Below, piece by piece: positions 11,170 to 24,017 of a stretch of DNA of 64,000 bases. The notes beneath the pieces are model-generated. The model was not told the DNA's origin. It was given only the letters and a program-made list of their open reading frames with translations, and did not search any database. The first letter of the stretch is position 1. Every line of letters starts with the position of its first letter. The position numbers and the translations under genes were made by a program. Source of the DNA: Dioscorea cayenensis subsp. rotundata (taxonomy: Eukaryota; Streptophyta; Magnoliopsida; Dioscoreales; Dioscoreaceae); contig NC_052474.1 of NCBI RefSeq assembly GCF_009730915.1, forward strand, positions 1,709,501-1,773,500, written 5' to 3'.

Positions 11170-13540
11170 TGTCACGCCCCGAACCTAACCGGGCACGTGG
11201 CAACCGCCACGACGACAAGAAATGGGTCCCACAACGGCCCCACTTTCAGGTCGCCGTAAGGCTCAATATAAACCTGTTATCACAATTATATAACTAGAAG
11301 ACAACATAATAAAATATCACAAATAGGGTTCCCCAAGATTAGGAACCCTAAACACAAGTAACAACAATAATAAAGACAAACCGTGGTTTTTAAGATACAA
11401 CCCGAAATATAAATACAAGAACCACATATAAGGTCAAGTCTAGTGGATCCATAAAGGGTCATGCATACTATAACAAACCTAAACAAGAAGTGCAGATAGA
11501 CCACTCTCATCGCTCAGACACAGACAACTCGTCCAACGTCGCAATCGAAAAAGATAAAAAGGGGAGTGGTGAGTAACTGAGGTTACCCAGATGAGTGGTG
11601 TCAGATAGATGTAACAGAGTGATAAAAATATTTCAAATGGTAATTCAAGAAAAAAATAATAGCATATAAAAAAAAATCAGTTCCAAGTACTCAACATATT
11701 AACAAATAACACAGGATTCATCAATAGGAAAAGCAAATAACATTTTTAAAACATAATGAACATAGCTCCAAAAAAATACAGTCGGGCCTAAAAACAATTC
11801 CCACACTAATCGTGGGTCACGACTAGTCGTGGAACCACCAAGGAGTTTTTAAAACTTTTTAAAAATTTAAAAAGAGTTGCCTTTCCTTGGTGTTAGCTAC
11901 CGAGATCCCCTGTGGTGACCCCGGGTTTCTCACATAATGTAACCCCCGCCAATGGCTCCGCAGCACCTCTTGACCGTGGTAAACCCGTGGTTAACCACGC
12001 CGCCTCCCATCAGGCCGGACCGTGGAACCCCACATCGCAGTTGTCGGACTAAAGTCCGCGTCACCATTAAAACCGAATGCCACATATAATTCTTTTCCAA
12101 TTTCCAATTCAAAGAATCCATCGCACAATGTTTAAAACCGAAAAATATACATTAAACCATGTTCCATTTGCATACAAATGCGGAAATATACATCAAGCCA
12201 TATCTCATTTGCATATAAATACGAAATGTACTTTTAAAACCATATCTCATTTGCATATAAATACGTAAATGTACTTTTAAAACCATATCTCATTTGCATA
12301 TAAACACGGAAATGCAAGTAAACATGTTTCTTTCAAAAATAAATAGGTATAAGCATTCTAGGTTTAACCATTTCAAGTAAATTGCACTCAAAAATATATA
12401 TCGTGGAAACCAATTTATCATCAAATTTATGTGATAAAAACACATGAACAAATACTTTAGTACTCTTATTAAATCTATGCAATTAGAAATTTAACCACTC
12501 ATTGAACCCGCTCGTCCTCGTCCCCGAGACGCCCTTACTGATTGGCGAGCTCCTTCCCCTTAGAGGATGCTTCGCCACCTAGATACAAGCAGAGAATTCA
12601 AATTCTAACGAACATAAGAATGATGACCAAAGAAAAATGCATGAAAATACAATTTTACACGCCTAATACGGAACCTTAGGGTTTTTATGGCAAAAACATC
12701 GCTCATTTTGGATCCAAACGACATCATAATGGAGTAAAACTAGTTCTAATGAGTTCAGTGTAAGAAGAGCTTCAATGTGGACCAAAGAAATACCATAAAA
12801 GGCTCAAAAATTTTCGATGCTACAAGAATTTCGAAATTGCTACAAGAATCCTGAACCTTATACTATGGTTTTCTCCCAATTTACAACTCTAAATCGAAAA
12901 ATTTTCTTCTACAACATCCTCATACATGCATTATAAATCATTGGCTTCAATTTAAGCCTATGGATCATCATATTCATGGAGAAATCGAAATTTTTTTATA
13001 TATTTCTAAAAAAACAAGGAAATACGGGTGAAATACAAAACAAAAACATTGGATATAAGGCTTACCGGATTCGGGAGTGAGAGAGGAATAAATTTGGTAT
13101 TGAAGGTCGCCGGAAATTCTCGCCGGAAAGATTTTTTTGTTTCTAAATTTATGCTCGGCCGAACAAGAAGAACAAGAAGCAAGGAAGCAAGGAAGCAAGA
13201 AGGAAAGGCTTAGAAGAAAGAAAGAAAAAGAATGGGCTAGAAGCAAGTTTGCCACGTGCTTCACCTCTCTAAATTCTCAGATTTATTTTTTTATTTTTTT
13301 ATTTATTTATTTTATTTTTTGAAGACTGAAATTACCAAAAATACCCTCTAATACAAAAATAAAGAGGAATGAGTCCAAAAAGACCTGCTTTTGCCTCCGG
13401 TTTTTGGTCGGTTTTCACACACAACTCATCGTGCAGTCATGCAAATATGCCACTAATGCAAAATGACCATTTTATCCCTAATGCAAGCATAAAAAAATTT
13501 AAATAGGCCCGAGGTCTCAAATCGTGACAGTGGTACAACA
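11170..13540 (-). repeat. Left LTR (3' LTR of the element)
   Basis: It begins TGTCACGCCCC and ends GGTACAACA. At 2371 bp it is 27 bp longer than the right copy. AT-rich stretches match the other LTR almost base for base. Differences cluster at CG, CAG and C-run positions and include many single-base indels. It contains a block of tandem repeats at about 12150-12315. Confidence 0.9.
12150..12315 (-). repeat. Tandem repeats with octamer-like word inside the LTR
   Basis: About four imperfect units of 40-55 bp follow each other, each containing CATTTGCATA(C/T)AAA. Read in the element's own direction each unit carries ATGCAAATG next to a TATATG or TTTATA word. The right LTR has the matching array at about 19138-19295. 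Tandem units in a U3 region are often enhancer or promoter repeats; that role here is inference. Confidence 0.7.
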
Positions 13541-13553
13541 CTCTACCCTCCTT
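13541..13553 (-). other. Polypurine tract
   Basis: On the minus strand the sequence directly upstream of the 3' LTR reads AAGGAGGGTAGAG. This is a purine run in the position where plus-strand DNA synthesis is primed in LTR retrotransposons, and it confirms the minus orientation of the element. Confidence 0.8.
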
Positions 13554-13559
13554 AAAAAA

Positions 13560-16500
13560 ATTTTGTCCTCAAAAATTTTCAAATCTACCCAACTCAATCG
13601 AATAAATGAGGATATTTCTTTCTCATGAACCGCTCAGTTCCCAAGTCAACTCCTCAATCTGATCACTTCTCCAAAGAACTTTTTACAACCGGCACCACCT
13701 TTCCCTCAAGCACTTTTTTTTCTAGCCGATCAAGGATACGAACAGTGTCTCACTTCAAAAGTCAAATCTTCTCGGAGTTCAACCGGAGGTGTTTCAAGTG
13801 CATGCGACGGATCCGTACATACTTCTTCAACAATGAAACATGAAAAAAACATTATGGATCTTCTTTAACTCGTGGCAATCAGAATCTATAAGCCATCGCC
13901 CAATTCTTTTCAAGTATCAAGAATGACCCAATATAGCGAGGATTTAACTTTCCCTCGCTACGGAACCGAATTACTCCCTTCCAAGGTGATATCTTCAGGA
14001 AAACTCTGTCACCAATTTGGAATTCTAAATCTCTTCTCCTATTGTTAGCATAGCTCTTTTGCTTGGCCTTGGGCCACTTTTTAACCCTGCCTTGAATTAC
14101 CTTCACTTTTTTTCTCGTGGTTACCCTCAATTAGTTCTACATTTTTGCAACTTTCTTTCACCAACTTCATCCCAACAGAGGGGTGTTCGACACTTACGCC
14201 CATACAAAGCTTCATAAGGAGCCATACCAATACTTGCATGGAAGCTATTATTGTAAGCTGAATTCCACTAGAGGTAAGTGCTTGTCCCAACTTCCTTGGA
14301 AATCGAGAACACAAGCCCTCAAAGATATCCTCAAGTGTCCGGATCAGTACGCCTCGATTGGCCATCCGTCTCGAGATGGTAAGTCGCATCGAATCTCAAA
14401 GTTGTCCCAAGAGCCCCGATGAAACTTAGGGCCAAAAATTGAGATGTAAATCTCGGGTCACGATCGTACACTAATTGAAACAGTACTCCATGGAGTTTAA
14501 CAATTTCGCTTATAAATAGCTTCGCTAACTTCTCCAAGGAATATTTGGTATGAATGGCCGTAAAATGGGCCGACTTTTGTCAAACGGTCCACAATAACCC
14601 ACACAAATCATGCCCTTAAAGAGTACGCAGTAACCCAACCACGAAATCCATAGTAATATGCTCCCATTTCCACTCGGAATAGGTAAAGGTTGTAATAATC
14701 CCTACCGGGTCGTTGATGTTCCGCTTTTTACTTGCCGACAAACTAAACATCTTGCTACAAATTCCGCGATCTCACGCTCATTCCGCACCACCAATAATTT
14801 TTTTCCCGATCGCATCGATACATCTTAGTGTCGCTCGGGTGTATAGTATAGGGTCGAGGAGTGAGCTTCTTCCGAATAGCACTTCCGAGTTCTCGCATCC
14901 CTCGAACACAAACTCTTCCCCGAAATTCCGTAATACCATCATCGCAAGCCCAAAATCGCTAGGTTCACCTTTTTCCGCCTTTTGTATTTCCTTCATTAAC
15001 TCTTCATCCGTTTCTCCGAGATTTCGAATCGCTCCAAGAATGATGGTCTCACCACAAAAATTTGCCAACAAAACTCCCTTTGGCTCGATCTTAAGTCTCA
15101 CATCCATGTCTCAAGAGTCGCAAGTCGAGACCGATAAGATGTTGTAGTAGAAGCTAAAGAAGTGGAAGTTTTCCTACTTAGAGCATCTCGCTACCACATC
15201 GCCTTCCCCGGATGGTAGTCAATCACCAAATCATAATCCTTGATTAACTCTAGCCATCTTCACGCCTCAAGTTCAGCTCCTTTTGAGTAAACAAATACTT
15301 TAAACTCTTATGATCGAGTAAATTAAGCATTTCTCTCCATACGATAATGTCGCCAAATCTTCGTGGCAAAAACTATCACGCTAACTCCAAATCATGGGTA
15401 GGGTAATTCAATTCATGTTTCTTCAACTGTCGCGAAGCATAAGCTATTACCTTCCAATCTTGCATTAATACACAGCCAAGATCCTCGTCAGTGATGCATC
15501 ACGAACACTACAAACTCTTTACCACCGGTAGGCGAGTGAGCATCGGCACCGAAATCAGCGGTTCTTCAATTCTTGGAAGTCGCCTCACACTTCTCATCCC
15601 AAACAAACTTTTACCTCCTTTCGAGTCAACCGTGATAAAGGTGCAAAGAACTCGAGAAAAACCCTTCCACAAACGCCGATAATAACCACCAAACCAAGGG
15701 AACTTCGAACTTCAGACTATTCTCCTCGTTGTTCCCAATCAATGATTGCTTCAACTTTCTTTTCTATCCACACCGATTCCTTCTCCGTGATACAACATGT
15801 CCTAAGAAGACCACTTCATGCAACCAAAACTCACACTTTTGAGAATTTAGCATACAACTTCTCTCTCGAAGGATCTCAGTAATACTATACGCAAATGTTG
15901 CGCATGCCTTCTTCATTTCATCGAGTAGATCAAAATGTCATCGATAAAGACAATTACAAACTTGTCGAGATAAGGTCTCAAGACTCGCTCATTAGATCCA
16001 TAAAAGCAATGGAGCATTAGTCGACCGAAAGGCATGACCAAAAAAATTCATAACGCCCGTGATCGCGGTGCGAAATGTCGTCTTCGACACATCACTTTCC
16101 TTGATCTTCAACCCGATGATAACCGCATCGAGATCAATCTTTGAAAAACACTTTTTGCTCCACGTAATCGATCAAATAAATCATCGATTCTCGGGTAAAG
16201 GATATTTGTTCTTAATAGTCACCTTGTTCAACCGCCGTAGTCTATACACAATCGAAGGAACCATCCTTCTTCTTCACAAAGAGAACTCGAGCACCCTGTA
16301 GTGACACACTCGAGCGAGTAAACTCCTTATCCACCAAGTCCTCGTGAATCGTATTTCTTTAGCTCCTTAAGTTCCATGGTGCCATACGATACGGGAGGAA
16401 TGGAGATTGAGCAAGCATCTCGTAGCAAGTCAATAGCAAACTCAAACTCTCGATCCGAGGCAATCCAGCAATTCCTCAAGAAATACATCCTCGAACTCCC

Positions 16501-17900
16501 CGAACAATAGGAACATCCTTGAGGTTTGGTCCAACAATTTTAGTATCTACTATGTGAGCCAAGTATACCTCACATCCCTTATGCATAAGTTTCCTTGTTT
16601 CCACGTAAGATATCACACACCCTCGAAAAGAACCTTCCTTTCACCTTCAAACACAATATTCAGTCCATGAGAGCTTTGCAAAGTCACTTCCTTCCCGAAG
16701 CGCCAATGGAAGCCTTATGCCTATTCAACCACTCCATACCAAGTATGGCATCAAAATCTCGCGATCTCCAATGGAATCGGATCCGCCTCAAAAATCTACA
16801 CTCTTCATTTTGATAGGACACCCTCAAAAACAACCTCCCCGACAATCTCTTCACCAAAGGTGTTTGGACCCAGGTTCACAGCCTAACGGGGAGGCTATTC
16901 TATCGAGCATGACATGAAAATGCAGTCTAATCAAAAAGATCTCTCGACCTCGAGTCTATCAAAACATGTGCATCATGTCGAAAAATGGATACGACACTGT
17001 GAATCACGCTGGGTCCGTCTTCGCCTTCCTTATTGATCATGGCAAAAACTCCGGGTCTCGAGAACGGGTCTCGAGGTCGCGGCTGCTCCACCTTGTGGAC
17101 TATTACTAGCAAAGAATCGATCCGGGTAGGGGCAACAGTGTAGAAGTAGTAGGCGTGACACCCTTAGACTCGACTCGCCGTCCCCGCAGGAGGAGGTGCT
17201 CGAACTTGGTGTCAGACGGCCCTAACTCGACATGCTCGACTTATAGGTGACCAATCCCCGCCCACACCGATAGCATCTCGCGTGGCTCACCAGCATGGAC
17301 TCGATGAAATCTATTGCAGCTTCGGCACCTAGGAACATTTCCAGCTGATTTTCCCTCCATAACCGCCACTGCAGATGTAGCACCCTTCCTCGACCGCCAC
17401 CTGCCTCGATGGAGGTCCGATCGAACCGGATCCTCGAAAAACCTCAAGAAGTACTCTCACTCTGCTGCGCTTGGACGGCCTTGAAAAATCTGAAGTTTCT
17501 TCTCTTGGCTAGATTTTCACGATGGCGCTTTACCTTCAAGAACCAATTTCTCACCCTCAATGCCAACCCGAACCACTTCCTTCGAGAACTTGGACAAAAA
17601 TTAGGCTCGACCGATTTTTACTGCCTTCCACCGTGCCTGGGCCGAACCCAAGGCATTGGGGGTGGTGGTGGTGGTATGCGACATCGGGCTCAAGATGGGG
17701 CCGTCCCCCCAAACAGCTCCAATAACCAAGAAAGTCACGATATTCCTGATATGTCGGCTGGCGACCCTGGGCATCCCAATATGCCTTAAAGCTCAAGAGC
17801 TTCGTGGTGGTGCTACTCCCCGGGTTACACCGAGGTATAGGACCCGGAACCTCGTGGAGCATACACGTAGCCGCCACGCAGGCTCATGTCCCGAATCGAC
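13560..17900 (-). pseudogene. Gag-pol remnants of the chromovirus
   Basis: Readable pieces on the minus strand include chromodomain words (RILDR, then WRSDQIEEL, about 13740-13650) and the integrase C-terminal GDRVFLKISPWKG block (14010-13960). A catalytic-core piece with YDRDPRFTSQF lies at about 14465-14430. An RNase H/connection block RWLELIKDYDLVIDYHPGKA lies at about 15260-15200. RT has [11 protein letters not shown] with the catalytic DD at about 15955-15925. Protease has VLIDS near 16960, and a gag zinc-knuckle piece CYRCG lies near 17265. Frames change every 50-200 bases through single-base gains and losses, so no intact polyprotein is encoded as written. All residues here were read directly; I did not rebuild a polyprotein. 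Confidence 0.85.
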
Positions 17901-18138
17901 CTCTTGCCTACGGGGAGAAGGAGGTCGAGCGGGAGAGTAGGTTCCCTAGAAGGAACACTAGCTCCTCGACGCCGCACGTGGGACGTCGCAGTGGCATTCT
18001 AGCCGAAATAAACAAAGAGAGACAAATTTTTAAGCTTAACTCCTATACGCACTTATGCTCAATGCAAATCAAGAATCGATCCACTAGTCTTTAAGGACAA
18101 CAGCTTTAGAATTTGAACCAAGATCAATGTAAACCCTA

Positions 18139-18149
18139 GCTCGATACCA
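18139..18149 (-). other. Primer-binding site, tRNA-iMet type, imperfect
   Basis: On the minus strand the site reads TGGTATCGAGC, seven bases inside the 5' LTR. The usual plant Ty3/Gypsy site complementary to initiator tRNA-Met begins TGGTATCAGAGC. Here the A of CAG is missing, the same kind of change seen between the two LTRs. Confidence 0.8.
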
Positions 18150-18156
18150 CTAAAAT

Positions 18157-20500
18157 TGTCACGCCCGAACCTAATCCCGCACGCGGCAACTCGCCACGAC
18201 GACAAGAAATGGGTCCCACAACGCCCCACTTTCGTGTCGCCGTAAGGCTCAATATAAACCCGTTATCACAATTATATAACTAGAAGACAACATAATAAAA
18301 TATCACAAATAGGGTTCCCACGATTAGGAACCCTAAACACAAGTAACAACAATAATAAAGACAAACCGGGGGTTTTAAGATACAACCCGAAATATAAATA
18401 CAAGAACCACATATAAGGTCAAGTCTAGTGGATCCATAAAGGGTCATGCATACTATAACAAACCTAAACAAGAAGTGCAGATAGACCACTCTATCGTCGC
18501 GACAAAGACAACTCGCTCCAACGTCAGCAAATCGAAAAAGATAAAAAGGGGAGTGGTGAGTAACTGAGGTTACCCAGTGAGTGGTGTCGAGATAGATGTA
18601 ACAGAGTGATAAAATATTTCAAATGGTAATTCAAGAAAAAAATAATAGCATATAAAAAATCGGCCCAAGTACTCAACATATTAACAAATAACGCAGGATT
18701 CATCAATAGGAAAAGCAAATAACATTTTTAAAAACATAATGAACATAGCTCCAAAAAATACAGTCGGCCTAAAAACAATTCCCACACTAATCGTGGCGTC
18801 AGACTAGCATGGAACCACCAAGGAGTTTTTTTAAAACTTTTTAAAAATTTAAAAGAGTTGCCTTTCCTTGGTGTTGGCATCGAGATCCCCGCGTGGTGAC
18901 CCCGGGTTTCTCACATAACGTAACCCCTCGCCAATGGCTCCGCAGCCTCTCGACTGTGGTAAACCCGTGGGTTAACCACGCCCGCCTCCCATCAGGCCGG
19001 ACCGTGGAACCCCACACTGCAGTGTCGGACTAAAGTCCGCCGTCACCATTAAAACTGAATGCCACATATAATTCTTTCCAATTTCCAATTCAAAGAATCC
19101 ATCGCACAATGTTTAAACCAAAAAATATACATTAAACCATGTTCCATTTGCATACAAATGCGAAATATACATCAAGCCATATCTCATTTGCATATAAATA
19201 CAGAAATGTACTTTAAACCATATCTCATTTGCATATAAATACAGAAATGTACTTTAAACCATATCTCATTTGCATATAAACACGGAAATGCAAGTAAACA
19301 TGTTTCTTTCAAAAATAAATAGGTATAAGCATTCTAGGTTTAACCATTTCAAGTAAATTAGTACTCAAAAATATATATCGTGGAAACCAATTTATCATCC
19401 AATTTATGTGATAAAAACACATGAACAAATACTTTAGTACTCTTATTAAATCTATGCAATTAGAAATTTAACCACTCATTAACCCGCTGCGTCTAGTCCC
19501 CGAGACGCCCTACTCGATTAGCGAGCTCCTTCCCTTAGAGGATGCTTCGCCACCCTAGATACAAGCGGAGAATTCAAATTCTAACGAACATAAGAATGAT
19601 GACCAAAGAAAAATGCATGAAAATACAATTTTACACGCCTAATCACGGAACCTTAGGGTTTTATGGCAAAACATCGTCATTTTGGATCCAAACGACATCA
19701 TAATGGAGTAAAAACTAGTTCTAATGAGTTCGGGGTAAGAAGAGCTTCAATGTGGACCAAAAGAAATACCATAAAAGGCTCAAAAATTTTCGAGTGCTAC
19801 AGTAATTTCGAAATTGCTACGAACTCGAACCTTATACTATGGTTTTCTCCCAATTTACAACTCTAAATCGAAAAATTTTCTTCTACAACATCCTCATACA
19901 TGCATTATAAATCATTGGCTTCAATTTAAGCCTCATGGATCATCATATTCATGGAGAAATCGAAATTTTTATATATTTCTAAAAACAAGGAAATACGGGT
20001 GAAATACAAAAACAAAAAAACATTGGATATAAGGCTTACCGGATTCGGGAGTGAGAGAGGAATAAATTTGGTATTGAAGGTCGCGGAAATTCTCACCGGA
20101 AAGATTTTTTTGTTTCTAAATTTATGCTCGGCCGAACAAGAAGAACAAGAAGCAAGGAAGCAAGGAAGCAAGAAGGAAAGGCTTAGAAGAAAGAAAGAAA
20201 AGAATGGGCTAGAAGCAAGTTTGCCACGTGCTTCAGCCTCTCTAAATTTCTCAGATTTTATTTTTATTTTTATTTATTTATTTATGAAGACTGAAATTAC
20301 CAAAATACTCTCTAATACAAAAATAAAAGAGGAATGAGTCCAAAAGACTGCTTTTCGCTTTCTGGGCTTTTGGTTTTATCACACAACCATCATGGGTACC
20401 ATGCAAATATGCCACTAATGCAAAATGACCATTTTATCCCTAATGCAAGCATAAAAAAATTTAAATAGGCCCGAGGTCTAAATCAGGACAGGGTACAACA
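18157..20500 (-). repeat. Right LTR (5' LTR of the element)
   Basis: It starts TGTCACGCCCG and ends GGTACAACA, 2344 bp. It is closely similar to the left LTR, with differences concentrated at GC-rich positions. It is followed by the right copy of the AACAG target duplication. Confidence 0.9.
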
Positions 20501-20505
20501 AACAG
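20501..20505. repeat. Target site duplication, right copy (aacag)
   Basis: Exact copy of 11165-11169, directly after the terminal CA of the right LTR. Confidence 0.9.
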
Positions 20506-20608
20506 AATCTCTAGAAATGAGGTTTTTCATTCCCTAAGGGTCTTGAGGACATTGAATAATGCAGAGTAATAAAACCAAGATATAGTAAAACAAGTAGGGG
20601 AAAAAACA

Positions 20609-20659
<51 letters not shown>

Positions 20660-22806
20660 CAGCCCTGATTATAAGCATCACTCATGAGGAAGGCAATATT
20701 TATTTAACTAAACTATATGAAACTATTTAAATTAATATCACTATTTTGGAAAATCTTGGGACCATATTTTTCCTAATGATAGAAAAAATAGTTTTTTTTT
20801 TAAAAAAAAGAAAAAGAAAAGAAAAAGCAAGTTAATGACTTACGTGGATAAGAGTCATATAAGCATAACTGTTTATTTAAATATATTAGTAATCATGGCC
20901 CTGTGGTTAAGTTTGACGATGAAGAGTAGACCAACCGCAGTGCTTATGCATGATAAATTTATTATTATGCTGATTAATTGGACGAATTGATCCATATTAG
21001 CACTAATTCACTTTATTAAATTCTTTATAAAAAAGTAGTAAAATGGAGGTATTAGAATTCTAAGCTTTGAACAAGTTTGCCACATGATTAGAAATTTGGT
21101 CCTTTGATAATAACATCACTATGTGACATCTTATTTTGATTCATTCCCCTTAATAAAAAAAAGCGATAAAAATATCGGTAAGTATGAAATCAATGGTTGA
21201 TTTTTTGACTCCTATCGAACCTAATTTATTACATGATTCAATATGAATAAAGCTCACTTAGACCATTACAATAAACTCATACCTTTTAAACTATCATAGT
21301 CTTCAATATAGTTTATTAGTCTCCATTAGTTATATATATATATAGTTTTATTTCTAAATTAATATTTCTATCTATGTAACTGCTTTAAAGATTGTTATCT
21401 TATATTTAATATTTTTGTATGGTATAACTTTGTATTTAGTTCAGTTCACAATCATGTTGTTAATACTTAATATCAAACTAATAATTTGTTTAAACATTAT
21501 ATTATTAATTTAGATAATTATAATCTAAGTTGGCATCAACTCCAATATATTACCGTACAAATAAACAAGCATATTTCCGTATATGTTAGAGTCAATATCG
21601 TCTTTATTTTTAATTAAAAGAAAAATTATCACAGTCAGTGTGAATGGTGACATGGATGTTTGAATAGATCTTAAATAAGAGCATTTTTTTAAAGTATAAA
21701 TAAATACAGAGTAAGCATTTATCACTTTGCTTTATCATGAGGAGATGATGTTAATTTCATAGAATGAATAAAGGAAAAAAAAGTGCATTATATCATCATT
21801 ATGTATATGATTAATAATAGACAAGAAGGGGCTTTCAAGCCATGTCATAAAGAATTCCATTTGTTCTTTCATTACTGTCTTTTTGTTGACTTTAAACATC
21901 ATATTTGAATTATGGCATAGCCTTAACTAGTACCAACTCACATAAAATAATAATAATAATAAATTAAAATTTCACATTGATTTACGTTGCATCATTTATT
22001 ATTCAATGTTGTATAGATTTTATATATTGATAATTAATCACTTTTTTTATTTATCATTTGTTCTCGCTGATAACATTCCTAACAACTATATATATATATA
22101 TATATATATAGTTGATTAGTCCCACTTGAACAAAATAGACATTAAGCTGAAAAGAAAAAGTTAACAATAATTATACAAACAAAGACGAAAGACCATCAAC
22201 ATCAAAAGGCATTAAGTAATGGTCTGTCAAGAACTTAAAACAAAAATAATAAATAAATAGAAAATGAAATGAGAGAATTAGGCTTTTTTGGAAGGATTGA
22301 AAAACCCTTATCTAATCCTAGCTGTCTTAAACTTTCGGTGAGCTTTTTTTGTGTAGGGTTTGATGGATGGATTCACCAACGATGCCAATTGGTCTTCCAA
22401 TGGACCATGGAATTCATGAAATTAGTACTCACATGATAAAAATAATACACATCTTTCCTTTGCTTTGGCTTTTCATTTGTTCTATGAGTTTATTTTATTT
22501 AATTCCTTTATTTTAAATATTAGAAAAGAACAAAAAAATAACTCCAAAACTATGGGGCCACATTGAATAAAATAGTGGCACTTTTTCTTGTGGCCAAGTT
22601 CTTATGCTAAAATTGATGGTTTGAAAAGACCCACAAATTATGCACTTACACACTACTCCATAGTTTTTTTAATTATTTTTTCCTTATAAAATGAGTTAAT
22701 TGCACAGTACTATGTTTTGATAAAGAGAGCGTGAGTGTGAGGAAGTGTAACACTTTATTATTAAAGAGCTACTATGGATTTATTTTAAAACTCTTCTATC
22801 TTAATG
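20506..22806. other. AT-rich intergenic DNA with microsatellites
   Basis: No gene is supported. There is an (AAT)n microsatellite at about 20611-20657 and (TA)n runs at about 21332-21344 and 22089-22110. The rest is AT-rich with no recognisable protein coding or paired repeat ends. Confidence 0.6.
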
Positions 22807-22815
22807 TGATCCGGA

Positions 22816-24017
22816 GGCTTTTTTTTTAAAAAAAAAATTATATATTTTTAAAATAATTACGTAAATAAGTGTTTTTAAAATAATTACTGATTTAGGCAAA
22901 ACAGTGATCAAACGAAAACGGTAAAGGATTTAACGTTTACATGTTTTGCACGGAAAACAGAAAACGGTAAATTCTTTACCGTTTTTCATTGGGTTTTTTA
23001 ATTTTTTTTATAAATTTTTTTTTATTTAAACCCTTTAAATGTTTTGAATTACAATTTTGTTTTTTTTTATAGGTTTTTAATATTTTAACCCCTAAATAAA
23101 AAGTCACAACAATCAATGCACTATTCAAAAATACACTGTACATTTGGGTTTAATACTGTTGTTCTTATACTATTCTCGAGGCCTGAGTGTTGATCATCTG
23201 TGGGAGACAGTGATTTCACCCTTCCAGGGTTGCAGAGTAAAGGAATTTTTCTAAGAGCTCTATAATTCATTGTAACTGATGCATCTCCCTACTAATAGAC
23301 AACAAATACAGAAAGAGTATTAGACCCATAGTAACTTACATTGTACACTTGGGTCTAATACTCTTCTTATATTGTTCTCAAGACTTGGGTGTGGGTCACC
23401 TGTTGGAGACAGCTGATTTCACCATTCTAGAGTTATAAGGTAGAGAAATTTTTCTTGGAGGTCTATAAATCATTGTAACTAGTGCACCCTCTACCTATCT
23501 GTCTTTTTGACCATCCTTTAATGGGGTACTTGTCGTTTATTAGTATGGAGATGCATCAGTTACGGTGACTTATAGACCTCCTAAAAAAATTCCTCTACCT
23601 TGTAACCCTAGAAGAGTGAAATCACTGTCTCCCACAAATGACCAACACCTAGACCCCCTGAGAATAGTATAAAAACAGTATTAAACTCAAATGTACAATG
23701 CATTTCTAAATAGTGCATTGATTGTTGTTCCTTTTTATTCAAAAGGTTAAAAATATAAAAAAATGTTATATTAAAAAACTATAAAAAAAAAAAAATGTGA
23801 TTCAAAACATTTAAAAGGTTCAAATAAAAATTGTATAAAAAATTTTAAAAAAATAAAAAAATAAAAACCAATGGAAACAGTAAAGGATTTACCGTTTTCC
23901 TTTGATTAAGGGAAAAACGGTGATTTAATGACTATTTTGTCTAAATCGGCAATTATTTTAAAAAGTATTCATTTACGTAATTATTTTAAAAATATATAAT
24001 ATTTCAAAAAAAAAACC
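22816..24017. mobile_element. Foldback, Mutator-like non-autonomous element
   Basis: The 1202-bp element starts GGCTTTTTTTTT and ends AAAAAAAAAACC. Its arms are long inverted repeats: TATATTTTTAAAATAATTAC lies just inside both ends in opposite orientation, followed by related AAACGGTAAAGG words. It is flanked by the 9-bp direct repeats TGATCCGGA (22807-22815) and TGATCTGGA (24018-24026), which differ at one base. A 9-bp duplication is the hallmark of Mutator-like transposition. Inside the arms lies a unit of about 170-190 bp (TACA(C/T)TTGGGTCTAATACT to CATTGTAACTGATGCATC). It is present twice directly (from about 23130 and 23335) and once inverted (about 23545-23700). No coding capacity is visible. 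Confidence 0.75.

Larger units (their letters stand above)
11170..20500 (-). mobile_element. Full-length Ty3/Gypsy chromovirus LTR retrotransposon, Tekay/Del-like, ORFs broken
   Basis: The element is 9331 bp long and reads on the minus strand. It has LTRs at 11170-13540 and 18157-20500 (TGTCACG ... ACAACA), a primer-binding site beside the right LTR and a polypurine tract beside the left LTR. Going from right to left, the interior shows gag with a zinc-knuckle remnant (about 17.3 kb), protease (about 16.95 kb), reverse transcriptase (about 15.9 kb), RNase H (about 15.2 kb), integrase (about 14.0-14.9 kb) and a chromodomain remnant (about 13.65-13.75 kb). The domain order gag-PR-RT-RH-IN-chromodomain and the long LTRs suit the Tekay/Del group of chromoviruses. 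No open frame longer than about 145 codons remains. Two 1-kb-scale features stand out: LTR tandem repeats and a strong excess of TCGA words in the interior. Confidence 0.93.

Noticed and set aside
12974-13322. Open frames with a signal-peptide-like stretch inside the LTR
   Set aside because: Similar frames occur in the other LTR at 19926-20337. They are LTR sequence, not a gene.
17409-18094. Overlapping plus-strand open frames rich in Pro, Gly and Arg
   Set aside because: They are antisense to the gag region of the minus-strand retrotransposon and reflect its GC content.
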